Source of the DNA: Planctomycetota bacterium
GTDB taxonomy: Bacteria > Planctomycetota > UBA1135 > UBA2386
DNA: 64,000 nucleotides
NCBI GenBank assembly: GCA_016794425.1
Contig: JAEUHR010000035.1
Span: 45,750 to 109,749 of the forward strand
Reading direction: 5' to 3'
The position numbers were made by a program, and so were the translations under genes. The notes under the pieces are model-generated. The model was not told the DNA's origin, searched no databases, and saw only the letters and a list, made by a program, of their open reading frames with translations. Of the stretch, positions 17,706 through 26,347 are shown one piece after another (within the stretch, counting starts at the first letter, position 1; each line of letters begins with the position of its first letter).

Positions 17706-19073
17706 TCAGCGACCAACCGGTCGCAGTTCGTACCCGGCGTCGGCGACCTCCACCAGCATCGCCCGACCCCGGATCAGGAAGCGCGGCGTGCGGGCCTCGG
17801 TGACGTGCACCGTCACGGCACCGCTGCCGCAGCGCTGCTGCAGCACGGCGGCATCGGCCTCGGCGAGCCGCTGCGCGCCGGCGGCAGTCGTCACGAGATC
17901 GGCATTGCCGCCGTTCTGCAGGTCGTCGAACGTCCCGGCGACGAACACCGCCGGCAGCGTGAACGCGGGCTCCCGATCGCGCTCGACCAGCACTTCGACG
18001 GTGTCCTCGGCGGTGCGGCGGAACCGGAGGCGCGTGAACTCGCCGCGGGCGGCGTTCGGCGCGGCCGGCAGCGTGTGCTCTTCCGTCACGTCGCCGGCCG
18101 CGAACCGGACCCGCGCCTCCCCGGCCATCAGCGCGAACGATCCGCCGTCGCCGCGAGCGTAGTACTCGGTGCCGCGCACGACCGTGAGCCGCAGCCCGTC
18201 GGTCCCGGTCAGGCGCGCCGCGAAGTCGGCGAACGGCGCCAGGTCCTTCGCGGTCTTCGCGGCGCCCAGCAGCTGCTCGGCGCCGAGGGCCGGCTCGGCG
18301 CGCCGCACGAGGCCCGCCGCCGCGTCGACCTGCGCGTCGACCGCGCGCACCGCAGCGGCGCCGGTGTGGGCGAGTGCATCGGCCAGCCTGGCGCCGACCA
18401 CCACGAGTCCGATCCCGGCCGCCGCGATGCCGCCCCACGGCAGCGACCGACCGCCGGCCACCGGGCCCGGTCGGTGCCGGCGCGGGCGCAGCAGCCGCAC
18501 CGCGAACCAGACCAGCAGCAGGCCGATCCCGGCCGCGATCGCGGCGTTGGTGCGGCCGAACGACGGTACGCCGTGGTCGACGACGAGGACGTCGTCGGGG
18601 CGCAGCCCGAGCCGCTGCCACAGCAGGTCCTGCACGGCCGCAGCGCGCGGCACGACGACGCCGCCGCTGGCGCGGAAGCTGCCGACGGCACCCGGTGTGG
18701 CGACGGTCTCGTCCCACGGCAGACCACTCGCGGGCACGGCGTCGAGCGGCAGTCGCACGACGACGATCCGGCCGCCGTCGCCGCGTGCCGGTGCCGCCCA
18801 GAGCCGGTGCTCGGCCAGCACCGCGGCAGTCCCCGCGTCGACCAGCGGCAGGTGGTAGACGCCGTCGATGCGATGCTCGGCGAGGCTGCCGTTGTGCATC
18901 AGCACGCCATCGACGGCGAGGTCGTGGCCGGCCGCGACGAGACCACGCCCCGCTTGCGCATCGGCCGCGGCGACGACGGACGGCGCCGCGGCACCGAAGC
19001 ACAGGGTCGGCAGCGCAACGGCGAACACGCCGAGCGCGAGCACGGCGACAGCGATCGAGAACAGGAGCCGCAT
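17706..19073 (-). CDS. Unrecognised membrane-anchored protein upstream of the cytochrome gene
   Basis: A 455-residue protein. An N-terminal hydrophobic segment (residues 3-27) is followed by an exported-looking domain of about 140 residues, two further membrane segments near residues 178-194 and 214-234, and a C-terminal soluble domain of about 220 residues rich in short beta strands. No catalytic motif is recognisable. The gene precedes the PSCyt1/DUF1592 gene by 23 bases on the same strand, so the two are probably one transcript and the protein may assist or anchor that cytochrome. The start at 19073 is the ATG directly before the first hydrophobic segment. Confidence 0.6.
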   Translation of the reverse strand: MRLLFSIAVAVLALGVFAVALPTLCFGAAAPSVVAAADAQAGRGLVAAGHDLAVDGVLMHNGSLAEHRIDGVYHLPLVDAGTAAVLAEHRLWAAPARGDGGRIVVVRLPLDAVPASGLPWDETVATPGAVGSFRASGGVVVPRAAAVQDLLWQRLGLRPDDVLVVDHGVPSFGRTNAAIAAGIGLLLVWFAVRLLRPRRHRPGPVAGGRSLPWGGIAAAGIGLVVVGARLADALAHTGAAAVRAVDAQVDAAAGLVRRAEPALGAEQLLGAAKTAKDLAPFADFAARLTGTDGLRLTVVRGTEYYARGDGGSFALMAGEARVRFAAGDVTEEHTLPAAPNAARGEFTRLRFRRTAEDTVEVLVERDREPAFTLPAVFVAGTFDDLQNGGNADLVTTAAGAQRLAEADAAVLQQRCGSGAVTVHVTEARTPRFLIRGRAMLVEVADAGYELRPVGR

Positions 19074-19237
19074 GGTCGAGCGTCGGCGCGAGGGATGGCG
19101 GCGGCCCGGCGCCCACGGCCCGCGCCCCGCCATCGGCCTGAGAGCGTAGCGAGCAATGACCACACCGTGACACAGCGCCCCGGCTCGCGACCTAGCGTGC
19201 CCCCATCGATGCCGCGCCCGGGCGCGGCCCAACGCCA

Positions 19238-20362
19238 ATGAAGCACCTCCCCGTCGCCGTTGGCCTCTGCGTCGCAGCGGCCTCCCTCCCCGCCCAGACC
19301 TACCTGGCACTGCCCGCGACCGCGAACGCCGCCGCCGAGCTGAACAGCTACGAGCCGCGCGGCATGCCGTTCATGGCCGCGAACTCGCGCGTGCAGATGT
19401 TCTACGACTCGACCGAGGTCGGCAATCAGGGCTTCGTCGCCGACGAACTCGCGCTGCGCTACGACGGCCCGATCCCGGCCGTCGGCGCGCCGGGTCCGTT
19501 CACGATCAACCGGCTCGTGGTCAAGATCGGCACCACCGCGGTCGCGATGCCGAGCGCCGACTTCGCGGCCAACCTGACCCAGCCGCTGACGACCGTGTTC
19601 GACGGTCCGTGGACCTACTGGCCGGACCCGGGCTTCGGCTTCCCGCACCCGTGGGGCGGGCCGAACGACTCGCTGCGCTTCCCGTTCTCGGCGCCGGCCG
19701 TGGTCGCGATCCCGACCGGCCAGTGGCTGGTGATCGAGATCGCGGTCGAGGGCAGCAGCTTCTCGTTCGCGACCTTCTCGCACGCGATCCTCGACGGCGC
19801 GTCGACCAGCGGCGGTGCCAGCAACGGCAGCGTGTCGCTGCTCGGCCAGGGCTGCGCGATCGCACCCGGCCAGCCGCGGGCGGCGATCAGCACGTCCGGT
19901 CTCTACGCGCCGGGCGCCGCGCACCACGTCCAGGCGACCGGCCTCGGTGCCAACACGATCGCCGCCTGCGTGTTCGGCGTCGACGCGGCGCAGACCGGCG
20001 GCATCCCGCTGCCGCTGACGCTGCCCGGCACCGACTGCACGATCTACGTCGACCCGATCCTGCTAAACCCGATCCTGACCGACGCCAGCGGCGCGATCAC
20101 CGGCGTGCAGCCGGCGGCCACGCTGTCGCTGCCAGCGGACCCGTCGTTCAACAGCCTGGTCGTCTACGAGCAGGTGCTGTCGCTGTGGCCGACCGCGAAC
20201 GCATGGGGCTTCGTGCTGACCGACGCGGCGCGCGTGCAGCTCGGCACGTTCGCGACGCCGGGCCGCGGCACCTACAGCATCTCGCACGACACCAGCGCCA
20301 CGGCCCCGTACGCGAACGACGTCAGTACCTTCGGCTTCGCGGCCCGACTGCGTACGCTGTGA
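19238..20362 (+). CDS. Secreted protein of unknown function
   Basis: A 374-residue exported protein. The signal peptide (MKHLPVAVGLCVAAASLPA) is followed by Gln20. The body is rich in Ala, Gly, Pro, Thr and beta-strand-like stretches, without lyase, protease or binding motifs I can name. The last 90 residues (CTIYVDPILLNPI, then VYEQVLSL) resemble the tail layout of other secreted proteins in this window. A TAGCGT element lies 39 nt before the start (19193-19198). A surface or extracellular role is inferred from export only. Confidence 0.65.
   Translation: MKHLPVAVGLCVAAASLPAQTYLALPATANAAAELNSYEPRGMPFMAANSRVQMFYDSTEVGNQGFVADELALRYDGPIPAVGAPGPFTINRLVVKIGTTAVAMPSADFAANLTQPLTTVFDGPWTYWPDPGFGFPHPWGGPNDSLRFPFSAPAVVAIPTGQWLVIEIAVEGSSFSFATFSHAILDGASTSGGASNGSVSLLGQGCAIAPGQPRAAISTSGLYAPGAAHHVQATGLGANTIAACVFGVDAAQTGGIPLPLTLPGTDCTIYVDPILLNPILTDASGAITGVQPAATLSLPADPSFNSLVVYEQVLSLWPTANAWGFVLTDAARVQLGTFATPGRGTYSISHDTSATAPYANDVSTFGFAARLRTL
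20353..20358 (+). promoter_or_regulatory. TACGCT -10-like element before the histidine kinase
   Basis: TACGCT lies 8 nt before the GTG at 20367, inside the end of the preceding gene. A GAGGG run between them could also serve as a ribosome site, so this one is ambiguous. Confidence 0.3.
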
Positions 20363-20366
20363 GGGC

Positions 20367-21347
20367 GTGTCGCGGTCGAGTTCGATCCTGTTCCTGCTGA
20401 TCCTGAGCCTGTCGCTGGCCCTGGTGATCTGGTGGACGCTGTTCCAGGTCCAGGCCAGCGGGCAGCTCGAGGCGGCCGGGGCGGCGCTGGCCGATCGCGA
20501 CGTGGCCGCGGCCGCGCAGGCGCTCGGCGCGACCGACGGGCTCGAGCTGGCCGACGTCGCGCGCGGCCGCCGCTGGATGTTCGCCAGCGAAGGGCTGGTG
20601 TTCGGCCTGATCCTGTTGGCCTCGGGCTGGCTCTACGTGGCGTCGGTGCGGCGCGAGGCGCGGCTGCGCAGCGCGCAGGACCGGTTTCTCGCCGCCGCGA
20701 CGCACGAGCTGAAGACGCCGCTGGCGACGATCGTGCTGCTGCTCGAGTCGCTGCGCGACGGCCGCCTGCCCGACGACAAGCGGGCGCGCTACCTCGCCAG
20801 CGGCCTGCTCGAGGCGGAACGGCTCGAGCGCGGCCTCGACAACGTGCTGACCGCGGCCGGCCTGCGCACGACGCGGCGTGCCTGGCGGCCGTCGGGCGGT
20901 GATCTGGTCGCGGACGTGCGGCAGGCGCTCGAGACCATGCAGCCGCGCGCGCAGGCAGCGCAGGTCGAACTGGCGGCCGAACTGCCGACGGCCGCGCCGC
21001 TGCGTCGCGACGCGGCGGCGGTGCAGCTGGTGCTGCGCAACCTGCTCGACAACGCGATCAAGTACTCACCGGCCGGCAGCACCGTGCGCGTCGTGCTCGA
21101 GGCGCTGGCCGACGAGGTGCGGATCCGCGTGCGCGACTCCGGCCGCGGCATGGACGCCGACGAGCTGGCACACGCGTTCGCGCCGTTCTGGCGCGGCAGC
21201 GACCTCGCCAGCGGCGGCTCCGGACTCGGCCTGCACCTGGTGCGCGAACTCGTGCTCGCGCACGGCGGCACCGTGTCGGCCCACAGCGACGGGCGCGACC
21301 GCGGCTGTGAAATCACCGTTCGACTGCCCGTCGGGAGGCGCGATTGA
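20367..21347 (+). CDS. Sensor histidine kinase
   Basis: A 326-residue two-component kinase. Two membrane segments (residues 6-26 and 74-93) flank a short periplasmic loop of about 45 residues, too small for a known sensor domain. The H-box AATHELKTPLATI carries the phospho-acceptor His113. The ATPase domain shows the N-box NLLDNAIKYSP (Asn229), G1 DSGRGMD (257-263), an F-box APFWRGSD and G2 GGSGLGLHLV (283-292). The start codon is GTG, five bases after the previous stop. The downstream response regulator overlaps it by four bases, so the pair is co-translated. The stimulus is unknown; with such a small loop it may sense the membrane or a partner. Confidence 0.92.
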   Translation: MSRSSSILFLLILSLSLALVIWWTLFQVQASGQLEAAGAALADRDVAAAAQALGATDGLELADVARGRRWMFASEGLVFGLILLASGWLYVASVRREARLRSAQDRFLAAATHELKTPLATIVLLLESLRDGRLPDDKRARYLASGLLEAERLERGLDNVLTAAGLRTTRRAWRPSGGDLVADVRQALETMQPRAQAAQVELAAELPTAAPLRRDAAAVQLVLRNLLDNAIKYSPAGSTVRVVLEALADEVRIRVRDSGRGMDADELAHAFAPFWRGSDLASGGSGLGLHLVRELVLAHGGTVSAHSDGRDRGCEITVRLPVGRRD

Positions 21348-22030
21348 GCCACTGGATCCTGGTCGCCGAGGACGAACGCGCCCTCGGCGAGATGTTGTGC
21401 GACAACCTCTCGGTCGAGTCGTACCACGCCGAACACGTGATGACCGGCCCGAAGGCGCTCGAGCGCATGGCCAGGGGCGGCATCGACCTGCTGATCCTCG
21501 ACGTGATGCTGCCGGGCCTCGACGGCTTCGAGGTGTTGCGGCAACTGCGGGCGCGCGGCGACCAGACGCCGGTGCTGATCCTCAGCGCCCGCAGCGCCGA
21601 CCAGGACCGCATCCACGGCCTCGAGCTGCACGCCGACGACTACCTGACGAAGCCGTTCCACCTGCGCGAGCTGCTGCTGCGCGTCGACGCGCTGCTGCGC
21701 CGGCGACCGCCGCCGACGCCGGGCACCGACGTGCTGCGGTTCGGCGGCAACGAGGTCGATTTCCGCTCGATGCGGGCGAAGTGCCATGACGGCCAGGACG
21801 TGACCCTGACCGCCACCGAGACCCGGCTGCTGAAGCTGCTCGCCGGCCACGCCGGCACGGTCGTGACGCGCAAGGCCGTGGTGGAACATCTGTTCGGCAG
21901 CTCGGCGCAGCGCACCGTGCGCACGCTCGACAACGTCGTGCTGCGGTTGCGCAAGCTGTTCGAACAGGACCCGGCGACACCGCGCCACCTGCAGACCGTG
22001 CGCGGGCTCGGGCTGCGCTTCGACCCGTGA
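21344..22030 (+). CDS. OmpR-family response regulator
   Basis: A 228-residue regulator. The receiver domain has the acidic pocket E9-D10, phospho-acceptor Asp53 in LLILDVMLPGLDG, Ser81 and Lys103 (LTKPF). The C-terminal winged-helix DNA-binding domain includes TLTATETRLLKLLAGHAGTVV and a recognition segment RTVRTLDNVVLRLRKLFE. The likely start is TTG at 21344, overlapping the kinase stop. It is the cognate partner of the upstream histidine kinase; target genes cannot be read here. Confidence 0.93.
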   Translation: MSHWILVAEDERALGEMLCDNLSVESYHAEHVMTGPKALERMARGGIDLLILDVMLPGLDGFEVLRQLRARGDQTPVLILSARSADQDRIHGLELHADDYLTKPFHLRELLLRVDALLRRRPPPTPGTDVLRFGGNEVDFRSMRAKCHDGQDVTLTATETRLLKLLAGHAGTVVTRKAVVEHLFGSSAQRTVRTLDNVVLRLRKLFEQDPATPRHLQTVRGLGLRFDP

Positions 22031-22088
22031 CGGGCCATCGGCCCGGAAAGTGCGCCGCGGCCGCGACGACAAGGCGACGGCTTCCGGC

Positions 22089-22094
22089 TACTGT
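22089..22094 (+). promoter_or_regulatory. TACTGT -10-like element
   Basis: TACTGT lies 9 nt before the ATG at 22104 and supports that start over an in-frame upstream alternative. Confidence 0.45.
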
Positions 22095-22103
22095 GCGCGC
22101 CGC

Positions 22104-23093
22104 ATGATCCAGTTCGCCAAGTCGTCCCTGTTCTCCCTCCTCACGATCGGCCTCTCACTGCCTCTCGCCGCGCAGGAACACGACCTGCGGATCCAGGCCA
22201 CGAAGGGCACCACGGTGTGGCTGAAGCAGCACATGGTGATGTCGCAGACCATGGAGATCGCGGGGCAGGAGATGGAGACGGCGCAGGACAAGACCACCGT
22301 GCTGCAGTTCACGGTCAAGGACGTCGAGGCCGACGGCACGCTGGTCGTCGAGACCAACGTCGCGCGCATCTACGGCTCGATGCAGATGCCAATGGGCATG
22401 GGCGACGTCGAATACGATTCGGCCGAGGCCGCCGCCGACAAGGACGACGAAGCCGGTGGCGGCTTCATGCCGTCGCCGGGCCAGATGGGCAAGATGCAGA
22501 CGATGCTGGCGGGCAAGAAGTTCCTCGCCAAGGTCAAGGCCAACGGCAAGGTGGCGTCGCTCGAAGGTGTCGCCGAACTGCTGAAGAAGCCCGCCGGCGG
22601 CCGCGGCGGCATGCCACAGGCCGAGCTGTCGGAGGACACGCTGCGCCACATGGTCGAGAGCGCGTTCGGTTCGGTGCCGGAGAAGCCGGCCGCCGTCGGC
22701 GCCACGTGGGACCACCGCGTCGAGGAAGGCCAGGGCATGCCGGCCGCCGCGATCAAGGTGACGCTCGCGAAGGTCGACTCGGACGCCTACGAGATCAGCT
22801 CGACCGGCACGATCGAGCCGCCGAAGCCCTCGAAGGACGCGGCCGACGAGCGCGCCGCGATGCTCGAGAGCCTGAAGATCGCCAACAGCAAGTTCACCGG
22901 CACGGGCCGCATGTCGCGCACCGACGGCTTCGTGCTCGCGGTCAAGCACATGGTCGAGATGGACGCGTCGATGGAGAGCCCGATGGGCGGCGAGATGTCG
23001 ATGAAGGTCAAGTCGACCAACACGATCGAACGCACCACGGCCGAAGCCGCCGCGCCGAAGAAGGCCGCTGCGCCGGCCGACGCGCCGAAGTGA
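22104..23093 (+). CDS. Secreted DUF6263-like protein
   Basis: A 329-residue exported protein. ATG at 22104 precedes a signal peptide ending LPLAA, with Gln24 at the mature end. The body alternates beta strands with Met-rich segments (MQMPMGMGDVEYDS, GGFMPSPGQMGKMQ) and ends in a Lys/Ala-rich tail (PKKAAAPADAPK). The strand pattern LQFTVKDVEADGTLVVET and the later GTGRMSRTDGFVLAVKHMVEMD fit the DUF6263 family of planctomycete and bacteroidete secreted proteins, whose function is unknown. It follows the two-component pair by 73 bases and may be a target or simply a neighbour. Confidence 0.62.
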   Translation: MIQFAKSSLFSLLTIGLSLPLAAQEHDLRIQATKGTTVWLKQHMVMSQTMEIAGQEMETAQDKTTVLQFTVKDVEADGTLVVETNVARIYGSMQMPMGMGDVEYDSAEAAADKDDEAGGGFMPSPGQMGKMQTMLAGKKFLAKVKANGKVASLEGVAELLKKPAGGRGGMPQAELSEDTLRHMVESAFGSVPEKPAAVGATWDHRVEEGQGMPAAAIKVTLAKVDSDAYEISSTGTIEPPKPSKDAADERAAMLESLKIANSKFTGTGRMSRTDGFVLAVKHMVEMDASMESPMGGEMSMKVKSTNTIERTTAEAAAPKKAAAPADAPK

Positions 23094-23100
23094 TCGCGGC

Positions 23101-24522
23101 TCAACGCCGGCGGTAGACGAACCGGCGCTCGCCTGTGCGCAGGTCGAACTGGCCGGTGAAGGCACCGGCCGGTGCCAGCGCGAACTCCCGCAGCAGGTCG
23201 TCCGCCAGCGGTTCGCGCACCGCGACGACCAGCGCGCCTGCCGGCGGCGGTGCACGGCGCAGCCGCGCCGCCAGTTCGGCCCGCGGCACGCGCACGGCGC
23301 AGTCCGCCGGCGGCCGCAGGTGGAAGTAGCCGCCGAGCGACGTCGCATCGCCGTCGACGACCACGAGCTCGTGCGCGAGGCCCGGATCGCCGCGCAGCGC
23401 ACGCGCCATGCGCACGGCACCGGCGTTGCCGAACCAGAACGACGCGTAGAGCCACAGCACCGCGTGCACGGCGGCCAGCGCGCGCCGGTGCCAGACCGCG
23501 AGCCGTTCGCCGGCCAGCGGCGCGGCCGCGAGGCCCGCCGCAGCCACGGCGGTCAGCATCGCCAGCGCGCCGTACTCGAAGCGCAGCGCCTTGCGCGCGA
23601 GGCAGCTGTGCACGGCTATGTGCAGCAAGCCCGCCGCGGCCGCCGCCGGCAGCACGCGCGCGCCGGCGACCGCCCGGCGCCACGCCGCGCGCCACCACGG
23701 TGGCACCAGGGCCAGCACCGGCAGCACGCCGGCGGCCAGGTAGAACCACCACGGCTGCTGCTTCCACTTCACGGCCGCGCCCTCCAGGTTGGTGCTGACG
23801 TAGCCGGTGACCGACGCCAGGAAGCGGCCGTGCACCGCGAGGTCGACGCCGCCCTGCAGCAGGATGCCCGGCACGCAGCCGCATGCGAACGCGCACGCAG
23901 CGCCGCGGCGACGCTGCACCAGCAGCACGGCGAGCAGCGCCGGCCCGAACAGCGCCTCCTGGAACCGGCACGCGAACGCGAGCCCCAGCAGCAGGCCGCC
24001 GAGCCACGGGAACGCCCGCGGCCCCTGCACCGCCAACGCCGCGGCCACCGCCAGCGTCGCCGCCAGCGCCGGCCCCGACGGCTGCACGCCGGTCGTGACC
24101 AGGAGGCCGGAGCCGGCGAACAGCAGCAGCGGCAGCCGCGTCGACGCGACCGGCCACCAGCGCACGACCGACAGCCAGAACAACCACAGCGGCAGCAGCG
24201 AGGCGATCGCGTGGCAGGCGCGCACGGCGCCGAGCAGCGTGGCCGGCTCGTCGCCGACGAGCGGCCGCAGCACCACGAACAGTCCGGCCAGCAGCCCCGG
24301 GTAGACGTGGCTGCGCACACCGTCGATCCACTCCCAGGTCACGTGCCAGGCCTGCCCGGTCGCGAGGTGCCAGGCCGGATCGACGTACTGGTATTGCTGG
24401 TCGACGAACTCGAAGCCATCGGCGGCGAACACGGCCGGCAGCCGCAGCAGGAGGCCGAGCGCGAGGTAGGCGCGCAGCGACAGCGGCGGCGCGGCGGCGG
24501 CAGACGGCGGGGCCGAGGCCAT
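23101..24522 (-). CDS. GT22 (Alg9-like) mannosyltransferase-type membrane protein
   Basis: A 473-residue multi-pass protein with roughly nine to ten hydrophobic segments. The first luminal loop FEFVDQQYQYVDPAWHLATG, then TWEWIDGVRSHVYPG, matches the conserved loop of Alg9/PIG-B family (GT22, GT-C fold) enzymes, in which the acidic residue pair near DxxxQY/DE binds the dolichyl- or polyprenyl-phosphate sugar and the TWEW/RS-x-x-YP motif follows. It probably adds a hexose to a lipid-linked glycan or lipid on the periplasmic side. ATG at 24522 is chosen because the membrane region begins soon after. It is divergent from the dehydrogenase gene, with 101 bases between. Confidence 0.75.
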   Translation of the reverse strand: MASAPPSAAAAPPLSLRAYLALGLLLRLPAVFAADGFEFVDQQYQYVDPAWHLATGQAWHVTWEWIDGVRSHVYPGLLAGLFVVLRPLVGDEPATLLGAVRACHAIASLLPLWLFWLSVVRWWPVASTRLPLLLFAGSGLLVTTGVQPSGPALAATLAVAAALAVQGPRAFPWLGGLLLGLAFACRFQEALFGPALLAVLLVQRRRGAACAFACGCVPGILLQGGVDLAVHGRFLASVTGYVSTNLEGAAVKWKQQPWWFYLAAGVLPVLALVPPWWRAAWRRAVAGARVLPAAAAAGLLHIAVHSCLARKALRFEYGALAMLTAVAAAGLAAAPLAGERLAVWHRRALAAVHAVLWLYASFWFGNAGAVRMARALRGDPGLAHELVVVDGDATSLGGYFHLRPPADCAVRVPRAELAARLRRAPPPAGALVVAVREPLADDLLREFALAPAGAFTGQFDLRTGERRFVYRRR

Positions 24523-24623
24523 GGCGCGGATGGTGGCCGGCGCCGCGCCGGAATCCACCGGCTGGTCGCGAGTCGGCGCCACGGCGCTGGAATTCCCGGC
24601 CGTTCCACGGCTTCATCGCCCCC

Positions 24624-25646
24624 ATGCCCGATCGCGAGACCCTCCACATCGCCGAACTGCACGGCGACGGCATCGCCAACGAACTGTCGGCCAGCGTGCA
24701 CCAGGTGGCGGCGGCACTGCCGATCCACGTGCAGTTCCACCCGGTCGACCTGACGCTCGAGACGCGGCGCAAGGACGCGAACGCGAGCTACGACGCGGCG
24801 ATGGCGAGCTTCCGCGAGCACCGCGTGGCGCTGAAGTACCCGACCGTGACCGAGAAGGAGAGCCCGAACAAGGTGCTGCGCGAGCGCGCCAACTTCTCGG
24901 TGATCCACCGGCCGGTCGCCAGCCTGCCCGGCGTGCGCACGCGGCACGATGGCAAGGTCGACCTGCACATCATCCGGATCGCCGTCGGCGGCACCTACGA
25001 GGACGCCGGCCGGCGCATCGGCGACGACGTCGCGGTGTCGATCCGCGTGATCGAACGGCGGCCGTCGCGCGAGGCGGCGCTGTATGCGTTCCGCCTGGCG
25101 CGGCGCCTGTCGTGCGGCGTGGTCAGCAGCAGCAAGTACACGATCCAGCGCGCGACCGACGGCCTGTTCGAGGACATCGTGCGCGGCGTCGCGCGCGACT
25201 TCGCCGACGTGCCGCACCAGAGCGAGCTGTTCGACTCGCTGCTCTACAAGCTGCTGCTGAAGCCCGAGGCCTACCGCGTGATCGTGACGCCGAACGAGTA
25301 CGGCGACTTCCTGTCCGACATGGCGTGCGGCATGGTCGGCAGCCTCGGCCTCGGTGCGAGCGCCAACTACTCGTTCGACGAGCGCGGCGACGTCGCGCTG
25401 GCGATGTTCGATCCGGCCGGCGGCACCGCGCCCGACATCGCCGGCCGCGGCGTGTGCAATCCGTCGGCGGCACTGCTCGCGTTCGCGATGCTGCTGACGC
25501 ACAGCGGCTTCCGTGGCCTCGGCGCGATGGTCGACGACGCGGTGCGCGGCGCGATCGCGGCCGGCGAATCGACGCGCGACCTCGGTGGCACGCTGACGAC
25601 GGTGGAGTTCTCGACCGCCGTGTGCCGCCGCCTCGCGCGCGGCTGA
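24624..25646 (+). CDS. Isocitrate/isopropylmalate dehydrogenase family protein
   Basis: A 340-residue member of the beta-decarboxylating dehydrogenase family. The N-terminal GDGI motif is present as HGDGIANE rather than the usual GDGIGPE. The substrate-binding region is recognisable (KYPTVTEKESPNKVLRER), as are the catalytic Lys region SSKYTIQRATDGLF, the metal-binding segment NEYGDFLSDMACGMVGSLGL and the cofactor loop FDPAGGTAPDIAGRGVCNPSA. The usual His of the E-x-x-H-GTAPDIAG loop is replaced by Gly in PAGGTAPD. These deviations make assignment to Icd, LeuB or tartrate/homoisocitrate enzymes unsafe. It stands alone, so there is no pathway context. Confidence 0.8.
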   Translation: MPDRETLHIAELHGDGIANELSASVHQVAAALPIHVQFHPVDLTLETRRKDANASYDAAMASFREHRVALKYPTVTEKESPNKVLRERANFSVIHRPVASLPGVRTRHDGKVDLHIIRIAVGGTYEDAGRRIGDDVAVSIRVIERRPSREAALYAFRLARRLSCGVVSSSKYTIQRATDGLFEDIVRGVARDFADVPHQSELFDSLLYKLLLKPEAYRVIVTPNEYGDFLSDMACGMVGSLGLGASANYSFDERGDVALAMFDPAGGTAPDIAGRGVCNPSAALLAFAMLLTHSGFRGLGAMVDDAVRGAIAAGESTRDLGGTLTTVEFSTAVCRRLARG

Positions 25647-25667
25647 CCCGTCTTGACCCGAGCCGCG

Positions 25668-26150
25668 TCAGATGCGCGGGCGGAACAGGCGGTCGACGAA
25701 CGAACTGCCGCGGTGCTTGTCCGCGACTTTTCGGGTCCACCGCATCGCCTCGGCGACCGGGATCAACACGGCGCCGTCGGGCACCGGCAGCCAGATCGCC
25801 TGCTCCTCGTGCGCCGCGATCAGCCGGTCGAACTCGGCCGTGTTGTCGGCCGCCGCGAGCTGTTCGAGCAGGCGCATGTCGACCAGCGCCGAACCGTTCG
25901 CCGCATACTGGCGCGACCGGCCGAGCAGGTCGTCGGTGCTGACCTCGAACAGGTCCGCCAGCGCGACCAGGTCTTCTCCGGTCGGGAAGCGGCTGCCGCT
26001 TTCCCACCGTGACACCGCCGATTCGTGGCAACCGAGCCGCTTGGCGACGTGGTCCTGCGTGAAGCCGCGCCGCGCCCGGAGCTCGCGCAACCGCGAAGCG
26101 AGGTGCAAGGCGAGCGGACGGGACGGGGCTTCTTCGGGTTGTTCGGTCAC
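25668..26150 (-). CDS. XRE-family transcriptional regulator
   Basis: A 160-residue protein. Residues 16-72 form a Cro/CI-type helix-turn-helix: LRELRARRGFTQDHVAKRLG, then CHESAVSRWESGSRFPTGEDLVALADLFEVSTDDLLG. The C-terminal 85 residues are an unrecognised helical region that could bind a ligand or mediate dimerisation. The start is not certain: GTG at 26150 is used; a TTG at 26189 would add 13 residues of poor quality. It is divergent from the sigma-like gene, and an inverted repeat between the two (26261-26299) is a candidate operator. Confidence 0.82.
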   Translation of the reverse strand: MTEQPEEAPSRPLALHLASRLRELRARRGFTQDHVAKRLGCHESAVSRWESGSRFPTGEDLVALADLFEVSTDDLLGRSRQYAANGSALVDMRLLEQLAAADNTAEFDRLIAAHEEQAIWLPVPDGAVLIPVAEAMRWTRKVADKHRGSSFVDRLFRPRI

Positions 26151-26260
26151 GAGGCCTGTCGCGGAGGGAGGGTGCCTCCCACTACGCAACGATTGTCACA
26201 AGTGGCCACGGTCAACGGAAGTGAGGTAGGTCAGCCGCTCCGGACACCGCCGGATCTGCA

Positions 26261-26299
26261 CCGGTCCTGACACGACTTGCCATCGCCATGCCGGACCGG
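26261..26299. promoter_or_regulatory. Inverted repeat between XRE regulator and sigma-like gene
   Basis: CCGGTCC (26261-26267) and GGACCGG (26293-26299) are perfect inverted 7-mers with a 25-base spacer, giving 32 bases centre to centre, about three helical turns. This suits a dimeric or cooperating regulator such as the adjacent XRE protein. It lies directly upstream of a TTGACT sequence at 26304-26309. Confidence 0.3.
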
Positions 26300-26303
26300 A
26301 AAC

Positions 26304-26332
26304 TTGACTAATGGTCATGAAAAGTTCCTACT
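26304..26332 (+). promoter_or_regulatory. Candidate sigma70-type promoter before the sigma-like gene
   Basis: TTGACT (26304-26309) is close to the -35 consensus; 17 bases later CCTACT (26327-26332) is a weak -10 match. The local sequence is unusually AT-rich for this genome. The start codon at 26348 follows 15 bases after. Confidence 0.35.
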
Positions 26333-26347
26333 CGGCCTGCCTACCCC

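Noticed and set aside
20367..23093. The DUF6263-like protein as a sensor partner of the histidine kinase
   Set aside because: It lies downstream with its own promoter-like element and has no domain known to interact with kinases. Proximity alone is not enough.
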